A DNA stretch of 64,000 nucleotides, from assembly GCA_030837965.1 (NCBI GenBank), contig JAUTXP010000013.1, forward strand, positions 1-64,000, given 5' to 3'. This document shows, one piece after another, positions 11,789 through 20,273 of this stretch (within the stretch, counting starts at the first letter, position 1; each line of letters starts with the position of its first letter). Made by a program: the position numbers and the translations under genes. The notes below the pieces were generated by a model. That model searched no databases and was not told the origin of the DNA. It was given only the letters and a program-made list of their open reading frames with translations. This DNA is from Acidimicrobiaceae bacterium. Lineage in GTDB: Bacteria; Actinomycetota; Acidimicrobiia; Acidimicrobiales; JAUTXP01.

Positions 11789-12810
11789 GGGTACACCGCC
11801 ACCATGGGCAGGCCGGTGGCCTCGGGCAGGCCGAGGGTCAGGTTGGCGCACTGGACCGCTTGGCCGCTGGCCCCTTTCACCAGGTTGTCGAGGGCGCACA
11901 GGACGACGACGTAACCGGTGCGCTCGTCGTAGCGGGCCGTGATGTGGGCCGTGTTGGAGCCCAGGGTCGCCTTGGTCGACGGCGACGCCTCGCTGACCAC
12001 GACGAAGGGCTCATCCCTGTAGAAGTCGGCCAGCGTTGCAAGGGGGTCCGAATTCATCGGCTCGCTCGGGCGGGCGTAGCAGGTCGCCAAGATGCCTCTG
12101 GTCATGGGGGCGAGGTGGGGCGTGAAGAGGAGGTTGACGGCGCCGGTGGCCTGTTCGATCTCGGGAGTGTGCCGGTGGTTCAGCAGGCCGTAGGCAGTGA
12201 AATCCTCGTTGACCGTGCCGAATTGGGAGGTGTGGGCCAGCTTGCGGCCCGCCCCGCTCACGCCCGACGCCGCGTCCACGATGACGCCGGTGGGCTCGAT
12301 CACGTTGGCCCTGATGAGGGGCGCCAGCGCCAGGGCGGCGGCGGTGACGTAGCAGCCGGCAGCCGCGACCAGGTCGGCGTCGCGCAGGTCGTCGCGGAAC
12401 AACTCGGGGATGCCGAAGGCGAACTGGTCGAGCAGCTCAGGGTGGTGATGCTCCTCGCCGTACCACTCGGGGTAGAGGGCGGCGTCGTTGAGCCTGAAGT
12501 CGGCGGCCAGGTCCACGATCTTGCCCACCCGCTTGCGCAGGTCCGGCACCAGGTGCTGGCTGGCCCCGTGGGGCAGGGCCAAAAAGACCAGATCGATGTC
12601 GTTGGCGTCGGCCAAGGCCGGGTCGGGCTCGGCGAAGACGAGGTCCGGGTAGGCGGCGGCCAGGCTCGGATACAGATCGGCCGCCTTGGTGCCCGCCTGC
12701 GAGTCGGCCGTGGCCAGAACGACGTCAAGGTCGGGGTGGGCCGCGGCCAGGCGCAACAGCTCTGCCCCCGTGTAGCCCGACGCCCCATAGATCCCGACGC
12801 GATACGACAT
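11785..12810 (-). CDS. argC: N-acetyl-gamma-glutamyl-phosphate reductase
   Basis: 341-residue NADPH-dependent reductase. The Rossmann motif GIYGASGYTGAEL is at the N-terminus and the catalytic Cys is in AAGCYVTAAAL. The ATG at 12810 is only seven bases downstream of a TATGAT -10 box, so the operon mRNA may begin at or very near this codon. First gene of argCJBDFRGH. Confidence 0.96.
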   Translation of the reverse strand: MSYRVGIYGASGYTGAELLRLAAAHPDLDVVLATADSQAGTKAADLYPSLAAAYPDLVFAEPDPALADANDIDLVFLALPHGASQHLVPDLRKRVGKIVDLAADFRLNDAALYPEWYGEEHHHPELLDQFAFGIPELFRDDLRDADLVAAAGCYVTAAALALAPLIRANVIEPTGVIVDAASGVSGAGRKLAHTSQFGTVNEDFTAYGLLNHRHTPEIEQATGAVNLLFTPHLAPMTRGILATCYARPSEPMNSDPLATLADFYRDEPFVVVSEASPSTKATLGSNTAHITARYDERTGYVVVLCALDNLVKGASGQAVQCANLTLGLPEATGLPMVAVYP

Positions 12811-12817
12811 TCCGGCC

Positions 12818-12848
12818 ATCATACATGATGGTGCATAATCATGCACAA
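12818..12848 (-). promoter_or_regulatory. arg operon promoter with two ARG-box palindromes
   Basis: Two AT-rich palindromes stand out in GC-rich surroundings: TGCAT-AATC-ATGCA (12832-12845) and ATCAT-AC-ATGAT (12818-12829). They overlap a TATGAT -10 (12818-12823) and a TTGTGC -35-like hexamer (12843-12848, spacing 19). Paired ARG boxes covering a promoter are the classical ArgR operator; the assignment to ArgR is by similarity and by the presence of argR in the operon. Confidence 0.75.
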
Positions 12849-12873
12849 CGGCCCGGCGCGATGAGCCCCGCTC

Positions 12874-12908
12874 ATCTTTTCCACAGCACCTGCTGCTGTG
12901 GAAAAGAT
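12874..12908. repeat. Palindromic repeat element, copy 1
   Basis: 15-bp perfect stem (ATCTTTTCCACAGCA / TGCTGTGGAAAAGAT) around loop CCTGC. It lies 24 bases past the pheT stop and upstream of the arg promoter. One of six copies in the window. The U-rich side is 5' and the A-rich side 3', the reverse of a Rho-independent terminator. Confidence 0.9.
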
Positions 12909-12932
12909 CGGGGCGACGGGGCGTCTCGACCG

Positions 12933-15320
12933 TCAGCCCCGCAGGCTGGCCCCAAGCCCGGACTCGATGGCGTCGATCAGCCGGGCGCGCACGGCGGCCA
13001 CGTCCTCGTCGGTGAGCGTGCGGTCCTGGGACTGGAACCGCAGGCGGTAGGCCAGCGACCGCCGCCCCTCGCCCAGCCGCTCGGGGTCCCGGTAGACGTC
13101 GAACAGGGCAACCGACTGGAGCAGGTCGCCCGCAGCCGCATACAGCTCGTCCTGCACGGCCGCGGCGGGGACCGTGTCGGGGACGACGAAGGCGAGGTCG
13201 ATGTCACTGGACGGGAAGCGCGAGACGGGCCGAGCGGCCCGGTAGACCGGCGTGACGGGCAGGAAGGCGCCCAGGTCCAGGCCGATCCAGCCCACCCGCC
13301 CTTCGATCCCCCACCCGGCCAGCACGCCCGGGTCGACCTCGCCGACGTGCCCAACCACACCGACGCCGTCGATCGACACGGCCGCACTCCGAGTCGGGTG
13401 CAGGCCGGGCGCGTCGGCCACCGAGGCCAGCGACACGGAGGAATGGAAGGTCTGGCTCACCACGTCGAAGACCCGCTTGGCCGCCACGGCATCGGCCACC
13501 ACAGCGCCGAGCACCTCGCGCTCATCAGGCAGCGGCTGCGAGTCCTCGGCGGGCACCCCGAACACGTGGCCGATCTCGAACAGGGCCACGTCGGCCACCC
13601 GGTGCGACTGGTTGAAGGCCACGGCCCGCAACAGCCCAGGAAGCACCGACGTGCGCAGGACCGACTCCTCGCGCGCCAGCGGGTCGGGCGCCGACAATGC
13701 CTTCTCCGCCAGCCCGGCCTTGGCGTGCTCGCCGGGCGCCAACAGGGGCACGCCCAACGCCTCGCTCAGCCCCGCCCCCACCAACACCTCACGCAGTCTG
13801 CGCCGGGCCTTCTGGTACGGCGTCAGCGACCCCACGAACGGCCGGCGCGGAATGGTGCGCTCGATGTTCATGTAGCCGTGGTGTCGGGCCACCTCCTCGA
13901 TGACGTTCTCCTCGATGGACACGTCCGGTCGGAACGAGGGCGGCACCACGTCGAGGACGGCGGCAGCATCGACAGCGGCCGCATCGGCGGCGCCGTTCGC
14001 GCGTGCCACCTCGAACCCGATGGGCTCGAGGTACGACGCGATCTGCTCGGTCGACAGGGCCGTGCCCAACACCTTGTTCACCCGCTTGGTGCGGACTCGG
14101 ATGGCAGGCCGGTCGGCGGGCAGCGAGCGCACGTCGATGGCGCCCCCATCCACCTGGCCCACGCCGGCCACCTGGCAGAAGCGGGCCACCGACCGGTCGA
14201 TGCCGTCGGGGTCGCAGCCCCGCTCGAAGCGGGCCGACGCCTCGGAGCGCAGTCCGAGCCGCTTGGACGTGCGGGCGATGGCCATGGGCGCGAAGTAGGC
14301 GGCTTCCAACAACACCCGCGTCGTGGCCGCACTGATCTCGGACGACTCGCCGCCCATGATCCCTGCGATGCCGACGGGCACGTCCAACGCATCGCAGATC
14401 AGGCAGTCCTCGCCGACCGTGCCCAGCGTGCGCTCGACGCCGTCGAGGGTCACCAGCTTCTCGCCCGGGCGGGCCGCCCGCACGAGCAGGCCTTGGCCGC
14501 CGAGCTGATCGAGGTCGTACGGATGGGTCGGCTGGCCCAGCTCCAACATCACGTAGTTGGACGCGTCGACCACGTTGTTGATGGGCCGCATACCCGCCAA
14601 GGTCAGACGGCGCCGCACCCACTCGGGCGACTCCCCCACCACGACGTCAGTGACGACGGTGGCCGTGAAGCGCGGGCACAGGTCGGGCGACTCCACCCGG
14701 GCCGACGCCGACGCAGTGGGCGCGCCTCCAGGCAAGGAGCCCGATGGAAGCGTGAACGGCAGCTTCAACCGGGCCGCGGCGTCGCGGGCCACGCCCGCCA
14801 CCGAGTTGGCGTCGGGCCGATTGGTCTCGATGGCCAAGTCGAACACCACGTCGGCCTGGATGCCCATGGCGTCGGCGAAGGGCGTGCCCGGGTCGGCCAC
14901 GTCGTCGGCCAGGACCATGATCCCGGCGCCGTCCTCCCCCATCGACAGCTCGCGGGCCGAGCAGATCATCCCGTTCGACTCGACGCCTTTCATCTTGCGC
15001 CTGCCGATGGCGAAGTCGCCCGGGAGCACTGCCCCCACGCGGGCGAACGGGACCACTGCGCCCGCCTCGAAGTTCCACGCCCCGCACACGACCTGCACGG
15101 CGTCGCCCGTCCCGTCGTCCACCAGGACGCGGCGGATCTTGTCCGCCCCCTCGATGCGATGCACTTCGAGCACGCGCGCCACGACGACGCCGTCCAGCCC
15201 CTCGCCCACCCGCTCGATGCCCTCGACCACCATGCCCAGGTCGTCGAACGTCTCGCCCAGCGCGATGGGATCGCCCTCGAAGGGCGCGAAATCACGAAGC
15301 CAGGACAGCGGGACGCGCAT
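12933..15320 (-). CDS. pheT: Phenylalanine-tRNA ligase beta subunit
   Basis: 795-residue large subunit of the alpha2-beta2 synthetase. The N-terminal tRNA-binding (OB) domain is at about 40-150, followed by the B3/B4 editing region, B5 domain and a C-terminal ferredoxin-fold anticodon-binding domain (SRFPSSDIDLAFVVPD onward). The ATG at 15320 gives MRVPLSWLRDFAPFEG, the family N-terminus; the frame continues further upstream without similarity. It follows pheS by 11 bases. Confidence 0.96.
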   Translation of the reverse strand: MRVPLSWLRDFAPFEGDPIALGETFDDLGMVVEGIERVGEGLDGVVVARVLEVHRIEGADKIRRVLVDDGTGDAVQVVCGAWNFEAGAVVPFARVGAVLPGDFAIGRRKMKGVESNGMICSARELSMGEDGAGIMVLADDVADPGTPFADAMGIQADVVFDLAIETNRPDANSVAGVARDAAARLKLPFTLPSGSLPGGAPTASASARVESPDLCPRFTATVVTDVVVGESPEWVRRRLTLAGMRPINNVVDASNYVMLELGQPTHPYDLDQLGGQGLLVRAARPGEKLVTLDGVERTLGTVGEDCLICDALDVPVGIAGIMGGESSEISAATTRVLLEAAYFAPMAIARTSKRLGLRSEASARFERGCDPDGIDRSVARFCQVAGVGQVDGGAIDVRSLPADRPAIRVRTKRVNKVLGTALSTEQIASYLEPIGFEVARANGAADAAAVDAAAVLDVVPPSFRPDVSIEENVIEEVARHHGYMNIERTIPRRPFVGSLTPYQKARRRLREVLVGAGLSEALGVPLLAPGEHAKAGLAEKALSAPDPLAREESVLRTSVLPGLLRAVAFNQSHRVADVALFEIGHVFGVPAEDSQPLPDEREVLGAVVADAVAAKRVFDVVSQTFHSSVSLASVADAPGLHPTRSAAVSIDGVGVVGHVGEVDPGVLAGWGIEGRVGWIGLDLGAFLPVTPVYRAARPVSRFPSSDIDLAFVVPDTVPAAAVQDELYAAAGDLLQSVALFDVYRDPERLGEGRRSLAYRLRFQSQDRTLTDEDVAAVRARLIDAIESGLGASLRG

Positions 15321-15331
15321 GACCGATCCTC

Positions 15332-16339
15332 TTAGAACTGAGTGACGAAGCGAAGGTCGTTGTCGAGCAGGACGCGGATGTCCTCGATGCCATGGCGCAC
15401 GATGGCGATGCGGTCGATGCCGAAGCCGAAGGCGAAGCCCGTCCACTCCTCGGGGTCGATGCCGACGGCCTTGAACACATTGGGATGGACCATGCCGCAT
15501 CCGCCCAGCTCGATCCAGCCCACGCCCGAGCACGTGCGACAGCCCGCGCCCCCGCAGACCGCGCACGAGACCTCGAACTCGGCCGAGGGCTCGGTGAACG
15601 GGAAGGACGCAGGCCGCAGCCGGGTCTGGATGTCCGGGCCGAAGTAGGCATGGATGAACTCGTCGATGGTGCCCGCCAGGTCGCCGAAGGTGATGCCGTG
15701 GTCGACGACCAGACCCTCGATTTGGTGGAAGGTCGCGTTGTGGCTCGCGTCGGGCGTGTCCTTGCGGTACACCTTGCCCGGCATGACCGCGTAGATGGGC
15801 GGGGGCTGCGACTGCATGAGCCTGATCTGCACGGGCGAGGTGTGCGGTCGGAACAGCGTCGACTCCGGCTCGCCCCAGTCGAGATAGAGCGAGTCGAAAC
15901 CACTGCGGGCCGGATGGGCCTTGGGGATGTTGAGGGCCTCGAAGTTGTGCCAGTCGGTCTCCACCTCAGGGCCCTCGGCCACGGTGAAGCCCATGCCCAC
16001 GAACACGTCCTCGAGCTCGTCGCGGGTCTGGGTCACCAGGCTCAGGTGGCCGCGGGTGGGCGGGCCGGGCAGCACCTCGGTGAGGTCGAGGCGCTCGGCC
16101 TCCAACCGGGCGGCCCGCTCGGCCGACTCCTTGGCCGCGGCCAGCGCGTCGATGCGGGCCTGCACCGTCTGGCGCGCGTCCTTGAGCAGTTGCCCGAAGC
16201 GGGGCCGGTCCTCGGCCGCCAGCTCCTTGAGCCTGCTGTTGAGGTCGACCAGCGGCCCCCGTTTGAGCACGCCGAGGTCGCCCCCCTCGACGCGGGCCAG
16301 CGACTCCTCCATCGCGGTCTTGACGTCGGCCTCTTCCAC
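15332..16339 (-). CDS. pheS: Phenylalanine-tRNA ligase alpha subunit
   Basis: 335-residue catalytic subunit. The N-terminal coiled-coil arm is at about 1-90; class II motifs follow, with LFRPHTSPVQIR, KVYRKDTPDASHNATFHQ and FGFGIDRIAI at the C-terminus. A CxxC-type pair (CAVCGGAGCRTC) lies in the motif 2-3 region. It begins immediately after the histidine kinase stop codon, so the kinase and the synthetase share a transcript. Confidence 0.96.
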   Translation of the reverse strand: MEEADVKTAMEESLARVEGGDLGVLKRGPLVDLNSRLKELAAEDRPRFGQLLKDARQTVQARIDALAAAKESAERAARLEAERLDLTEVLPGPPTRGHLSLVTQTRDELEDVFVGMGFTVAEGPEVETDWHNFEALNIPKAHPARSGFDSLYLDWGEPESTLFRPHTSPVQIRLMQSQPPPIYAVMPGKVYRKDTPDASHNATFHQIEGLVVDHGITFGDLAGTIDEFIHAYFGPDIQTRLRPASFPFTEPSAEFEVSCAVCGGAGCRTCSGVGWIELGGCGMVHPNVFKAVGIDPEEWTGFAFGFGIDRIAIVRHGIEDIRVLLDNDLRFVTQF

Positions 16340-17413
16340 TTACGAATGCAGCTCCTCGAAGGCGAACAGCGGCAGAGTAAAGCGAAACGTCGTGCCCACG
16401 CCCGGATTTGAAGCCGCGGTGAGCTTGCCGCCATGGGCCTCGACCAGCCCCCTGCTGATCCACAGCCCCAGGCCCGAGCCGGTGGGCTTGGTCTCGGCCC
16501 GTCGGAAGAACTTGGTGAAGACCTTGGACAGGTCGGTCTCGGGCATGCCCTCGCCCCTGTCCTCCACGGCCACGGCCACCACCTCGGTGCCCAGGTCGGC
16601 CGACACCACGATGCCCTTGGGCGACGCGTACTTGCACGCGTTCTCGACCAGGTTGGTGAGGACCTGCACGATCTTGTCGGGGTCGGCGTAGACCGAGGGC
16701 AGCCCGTCGGGGAACTGCAACGAGCATTCGAGCTCGGGGTACTCCATCTTCACCTTCTCGACCACCGACGAGGCCAGGGCCACCAAGTCGATCATCTGCC
16801 TGCGCAGGACGAGCCGGCCCGATTCCAGCCTGCTGATGTCGAGCAGTTCGGTGATCAGGCGGGTGACGCGATCGGCGTCGTGGTTGACCTGCTCCAGCAT
16901 CATGCGCTTCTGGTCGTCCTTGAGCCGGTCCCACCGGTTGAGCAACAGGCTGGTGTAGCCCTTGACCGACGTGAGCGGCGAGCGCAGCTCATGGCTCACG
17001 GTCGACACGATCTCGATGCCCGTGGCCGACTGATGGCCGCGGATGCCCGCCGGGCGCAGGGCCAGGACGGCGCCGGTCAGGCCGCCGTCGCCGTTGCGCT
17101 GGTACGAGCCGGTGACATACGTGCGCACGTCCACGTCGTCGGCCCGCCGGATGGTGACCTCGTGCTCGGGCAGCCTGCGCACCGAGCGGATGGCGGTGGA
17201 GTGGTGCCAGCCGTCGACCAGCAGCGGCTTGCCGTCCTTGGACCTCGGGTCGAGGACGGCCGACACCTCCTGGCCCACCAACGTGCTCACCGCGAAGCCG
17301 GTCAACGCGGCCGCGGCCCGGTTGGCGGCCACGATCCTGCGCTGGCCGTCGAGGCGCAGGACGGCGTCAGGCAGCAGGTCGAGGTCGCCGTGGCTGTCGC
17401 GGTCGTCGCTCAT
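16340..17413 (-). CDS. Soluble PAS-domain sensor histidine kinase
   Basis: 357 residues with no membrane segment. A PAS-like domain (about 12-115) is followed by a HisKA dimerisation domain with His141 in STVSHELRSPLTSVKGY and a HATPase domain with N-box NLVEN (254-258), G1 DRGEGMP (285-291) and G2 GSGLGL (312-317). It overlaps the trmH-like gene as ATGA and abuts pheS. No response regulator gene is adjacent. A signalling kinase inside the rplT-pheS transcription unit is unusual; its signal is unknown. Confidence 0.9.
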   Translation of the reverse strand: MSDDRDSHGDLDLLPDAVLRLDGQRRIVAANRAAAALTGFAVSTLVGQEVSAVLDPRSKDGKPLLVDGWHHSTAIRSVRRLPEHEVTIRRADDVDVRTYVTGSYQRNGDGGLTGAVLALRPAGIRGHQSATGIEIVSTVSHELRSPLTSVKGYTSLLLNRWDRLKDDQKRMMLEQVNHDADRVTRLITELLDISRLESGRLVLRRQMIDLVALASSVVEKVKMEYPELECSLQFPDGLPSVYADPDKIVQVLTNLVENACKYASPKGIVVSADLGTEVVAVAVEDRGEGMPETDLSKVFTKFFRRAETKPTGSGLGLWISRGLVEAHGGKLTAASNPGVGTTFRFTLPLFAFEELHS

Positions 17414-18231
17414 GGCGTGGGCCCGCCCGCGCTCGGCATGCGACGACGCTGCCTGGCCACCTCGAAGCACACCACGGCTGCGGCCATCCCTACATTCAAC
17501 GACTCCGAACGGCCCGCCATGGGGATGGTGAGGGTCAGGTCCAGGCCGGCCTCGACGTGGGCGGGCAGGCCGTTGGCCTCGTTGCCCAGGACGAGCGCGG
17601 TGGGCCTGGTCAGGTCGGCCTCGGTGTAGTCCACGCCCGCGCGCGCCGCCGTGCCCGTACGGGCCAGCCCCCAGCCTGCGAGTCGATCGAGGACCTCCAC
17701 TGCGTCGCCTCCCACCACGACCGGGACGTGGAAGAGCGATCCGGCCGACGCCCTCACCGTCTTGGGGTTGTAGACGTCGACGGAACCGTCGCAAAACAGT
17801 AGCCCCTCGGCCCCCGCGGCCACGGCCGAGCGCATGACCGTGCCCGCATTGCCCGGGTCGCGCACTTCGACGCACACGACCAAGAACGTCGTGCCGCGCA
17901 GCCGTTCGACAGGCACGTCGAGAAAGGGGATGACGGCCAGAACGGGCTGCGGCGTCACGGTGTGGGCGACGCGCTCGACCACGCCTGCGGCCAACTCGTG
18001 CACGGCGATGCCCGCGGCCGCGGCGGCCCCGACAACGGCGTCGACAGCCGGGTCGTCCACCCCAGGCCCGACGAAGACAGCCTCGACCGGCGAGCCCGCA
18101 GCCAGGGCCTCGTGCAAGAGCTTGGGCCCCTCGATGACGAAGGCGCGCTCGTCCTGACGCGCACTGCGGCGCCCCAAGAGGCGCCGCAGCCGCTGAACCT
18201 GTGCGTGTCGGAAGGCGAGCGTGGCGCTCAG
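17410..18231 (-). CDS. TrmH/SpoU-family RNA 2'-O-methyltransferase
   Basis: About 273 residues. The SPOUT knot motifs are present: [30 protein letters not shown] and [20 protein letters not shown]. An N-terminal substrate-binding part ([16 protein letters not shown]) precedes them. It occupies the tsnR position between rplT and pheS. No ATG or GTG is available in frame; homologous sequence begins right at the rplT stop, where CTG sits in a CTGA overlap (18231). A TTG at 18177 is the fallback start but removes conserved N-terminal residues. The substrate (rRNA or tRNA) cannot be decided here. Confidence 0.88.
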   Translation of the reverse strand: MSATLAFRHAQVQRLRRLLGRRSARQDERAFVIEGPKLLHEALAAGSPVEAVFVGPGVDDPAVDAVVGAAAAAGIAVHELAAGVVERVAHTVTPQPVLAVIPFLDVPVERLRGTTFLVVCVEVRDPGNAGTVMRSAVAAGAEGLLFCDGSVDVYNPKTVRASAGSLFHVPVVVGGDAVEVLDRLAGWGLARTGTAARAGVDYTEADLTRPTALVLGNEANGLPAHVEAGLDLTLTIPMAGRSESLNVGMAAAVVCFEVARQRRRMPSAGGPTP

Positions 18232-18620
18232 GAGGCCTGGGCCCCTTGCTCCGACTGGGCGGCCTGGGCGTTGGCCTGCTCGGCCAGCTTGACCAGGGCG
18301 CCGAAGGCATTGGCGTCGGTGACGGCCAGGTCGGCCAGAACCTTGCGGTCGACCTCGACCTCGGCCAGTCGGAGCCCGGCGATCAGGCGGCTGTAGGACA
18401 TGCCGTGCAGCCGGGCGGCCGCGTTGATGCGCTGGATCCAGAGCTGGCGGAAGTCGCCCTTGCGGGCCCTGCGGTCGCGGAACGCGTACTGGAGCGAGTG
18501 CATGACCTGCTCGTTGGCGGCGCGGTAGCTCCGGCTCTTGTTGCCGTAATAGCCCTGCGCCTGCTCGAGGACCGCACGGCGGTGCTTCTTGCCGTGGACG
18601 GCGCGCTTGACCCTGGCCAT
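18228..18620 (-). CDS. rplT: 50S ribosomal protein L20
   Basis: 130-residue rRNA-binding assembly protein; typical opening [15 protein letters not shown] and core [16 protein letters not shown]. It has a short Ala/Gln-rich C-terminal tail ([16 protein letters not shown]) beyond the usual length of about 117. Start ATG at 18620 is preceded by a GGAG-type site. Third gene of the infC operon. Confidence 0.97.
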   Translation of the reverse strand: MARVKRAVHGKKHRRAVLEQAQGYYGNKSRSYRAANEQVMHSLQYAFRDRRARKGDFRQLWIQRINAAARLHGMSYSRLIAGLRLAEVEVDRKVLADLAVTDANAFGALVKLAEQANAQAAQSEQGAQAS

Positions 18621-18669
18621 CGGGGGCTCCTTTCTTCGGGGGGACGGGGGTGCGAACGTTGGTGTCCGT

Positions 18670-18700
18670 CTTTTCCACAGCAACAGGTGCTGTGGAAAAG
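18670..18700. repeat. Palindromic repeat element, copy 2
   Basis: 13-bp perfect stem CTTTTCCACAGCA / TGCTGTGGAAAAG with loop ACAGG, five bases after the rpmI stop and inside the infC-rpmI-rplT operon. Its position between two co-transcribed ribosomal protein genes argues against a simple terminator. Confidence 0.9.
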
Positions 18701-18705
18701 CGCGG

Positions 18706-18900
18706 CTACATGCCGAGGAGGCGCTTGACCTGCTTGGCGTCGCCCGGGGCGAAGTCGGTCTCTTGACCCAGCCTGCGCTTGCGCTTGGGCGACTTCTTTT
18801 CGAGGATGTGGTTCAAGAAGGCATGGCGCCGGCGGAGCTTGCCGCTCCCCGTCACCTTGACGCGCTTGGCCGCGCCCTTGTCGGTCTTCATCTTCGGCAT
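18706..18900 (-). CDS. rpmI: 50S ribosomal protein L35
   Basis: 64 residues, very basic, with the family pattern [20 protein letters not shown] and a KRKRRLGQ segment. It follows infC by one base. Confidence 0.97.
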   Translation of the reverse strand: MPKMKTDKGAAKRVKVTGSGKLRRRHAFLNHILEKKSPKRKRRLGQETDFAPGDAKQVKRLLGM

Positions 18901-18901
18901 C

Positions 18902-19675
18902 TCAGGTCTCCTGCGGTTGGGGTGCGGCGGGCACCGGCTCTGCGCCGTTGGGCGCCGGTGTCTGTTCGGTGGCCGCCGGTGTCTCCAGTGGTGCGTCGGT
19001 GGGGGGATCGGGCTCGATGTCGGCGACGAGTTCTGGGACCGCGGCCGGCGCTTCGGGTGCGAGGGCCGCACTCGTCAAGTCGACAGCGCCTTCAGCGCCT
19101 TCGACGCCTGCCTCGGCCTCCTCTTCGGCCAGCTTGGCCGCCTGCTGGGCCCGCTTGTCCGGTGCCAGCACCATGATCATGTTGCGCCCGTCCAGCTTCG
19201 GCGCCGCCTCGACCTTCGCCAGGTTGACCACTTCTTCAGCCACCTTGTCGAGGATCTTCTTGCCCAGCTCGGGATGACTCATCTCCCGGCCCCGGAACAT
19301 GATCGTGACCTTGACCTTGTGGCCCTCACCGAGGAAGCGGGCGACCTGTCTCGTCTTGGTGTCGAAGTCGCCGGTCCCGATCTTGGGCCGGTACTTCATC
19401 TCCTTGATCGTGACGTTGGCGGTCTTGCGCCGTGACTCCTTGGCCCGTTGCTCGTTGTCGTACTTGAACCGGCCGTAGTCCATGATCCGGCACACCGGCG
19501 GGTTGGCCATCGGAGCCACTTCGACGAGGTCCAGGTCCGCCTCGCGGGCGATGCGCAACGCGTCGGGGAGGGCCTTGATGCCCAACTGCTTCCCGTCGGC
19601 GTCCACGAGGCGAACCTCGCGTGCCCTGATGCGGTCGTTGATCCTGGGCTCGTTGCTGGGCGGCGGTGCGGCGAT
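18902..19675 (-). CDS. infC: Translation initiation factor IF-3
   Basis: 257 residues if the start is the ATC at 19675. The IF-3 N-terminal signature [15 protein letters not shown] lies at residues 9-23 and [20 protein letters not shown] follows; the C-domain contains [14 protein letters not shown]. The first conventional start in frame is GTG at 19606, which would delete the signature; upstream of ATC the frame closes at a TGA. GGGAG lies nine bases before the ATC. Start codons AUU/AUC/AUA for infC are a known autoregulatory feature in other bacteria. The C-terminus carries a Pro/Ala/Glu-rich tail of about 70 residues, common in actinobacterial IF-3. Confidence 0.95.
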   Translation of the reverse strand: MAAPPPSNEPRINDRIRAREVRLVDADGKQLGIKALPDALRIAREADLDLVEVAPMANPPVCRIMDYGRFKYDNEQRAKESRRKTANVTIKEMKYRPKIGTGDFDTKTRQVARFLGEGHKVKVTIMFRGREMSHPELGKKILDKVAEEVVNLAKVEAAPKLDGRNMIMVLAPDKRAQQAAKLAEEEAEAGVEGAEGAVDLTSAALAPEAPAAVPELVADIEPDPPTDAPLETPAATEQTPAPNGAEPVPAAPQPQET

Positions 19676-19723
19676 GAGGCATCACTCCCTTGTTCAGTTG
19701 GTCGGCGTCCGACTCGCCACGCG

Positions 19724-19754
19724 AAAAGGCGGACGTTGGGAAGCAACGTCCGCC
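19724..19754 (-). terminator. Attenuator-type hairpin in the infC leader
   Basis: In the leftward transcript GGCGGACGTT-GCTTCCC-AACGTCCGCC forms a perfect 10-bp stem followed directly by UUUU. It sits about 50 bases upstream of the infC start, where ribosomal-protein leaders of infC-rpmI-rplT operons carry L20- or IF3-responsive attenuators in other bacteria. Whether L20, IF3 or something else controls it is not visible. Confidence 0.65.
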
Positions 19755-19867
19755 TGTGCGGTCGATCAACCCGGGCGCACCTCGACATGACTGGTTGGTC
19801 GTGCCCGGTGGCCGGGTGGGGGCTGTGCCTCGCGGCGAGCCCCGCTTCCCGATTCAGTTGTGTCGCA

Positions 19868-19873
19868 TAGGGT
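19868..19873 (+). promoter_or_regulatory. TAGGGT -10 box giving a probably leaderless mRNA
   Basis: TAGGGT is followed after seven bases by the GTG at 19881, so transcription would start at that codon. The same arrangement occurs in front of mihF. No clear -35 hexamer is visible. Confidence 0.45.
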
Positions 19874-19880
19874 ACCAGCC

Positions 19881-20273
19881 GTGGGGACGATCTGGACACC
19901 TGGCGGGGAGCGCCCGGTCGGCACCGAGCCTGCCGGCGGCGTGCAGGCCCCCGGCCCTTCGCAAGACGGCGAGCCGACGGAGGCCGAGCTCGAGGCGCAG
20001 ATGGAGCAGTTGCGCCAGGAGCTGGCCGACACGCCCGCGGCCGCGGTCATCGCCAACCACTGCGTCGGCATGTTCCAGTTGGCGGCCCTGCACCTGTCCT
20101 TGCAGCCGCCCAGGCTGGACCAGGCCCAGTTGGCCATCGACGGCCTGGGCGCGTTGGTCGAGGGGCTGGCGGGCAGGCTCGGTCCCGACGAGCAGCAGTT
20201 GCGCGACGGCCTGGCCCAGTTGCGGCTGGCCTTCGTGCAGATCAAGGGCACGGTCGACAAGCCGGGTGCCTGA
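19881..20273 (+). CDS. DUF1844 family protein
   Basis: 130 residues (137 if the GTG at 19860 is used). It has an acidic, Gln/Glu-rich N-terminal part and the helical DUF1844 core (TPAAAVIANHCVGMFQLAALHL and IDGLGALVEGLAGRLG). No biochemical role is known for the family. It is divergent from infC, as often in actinobacteria, and overlaps the following methyltransferase gene by eight bases. I prefer the 19881 start because a TAGGGT box precedes it at leaderless spacing. Confidence 0.8.
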   Translation: MGTIWTPGGERPVGTEPAGGVQAPGPSQDGEPTEAELEAQMEQLRQELADTPAAAVIANHCVGMFQLAALHLSLQPPRLDQAQLAIDGLGALVEGLAGRLGPDEQQLRDGLAQLRLAFVQIKGTVDKPGA

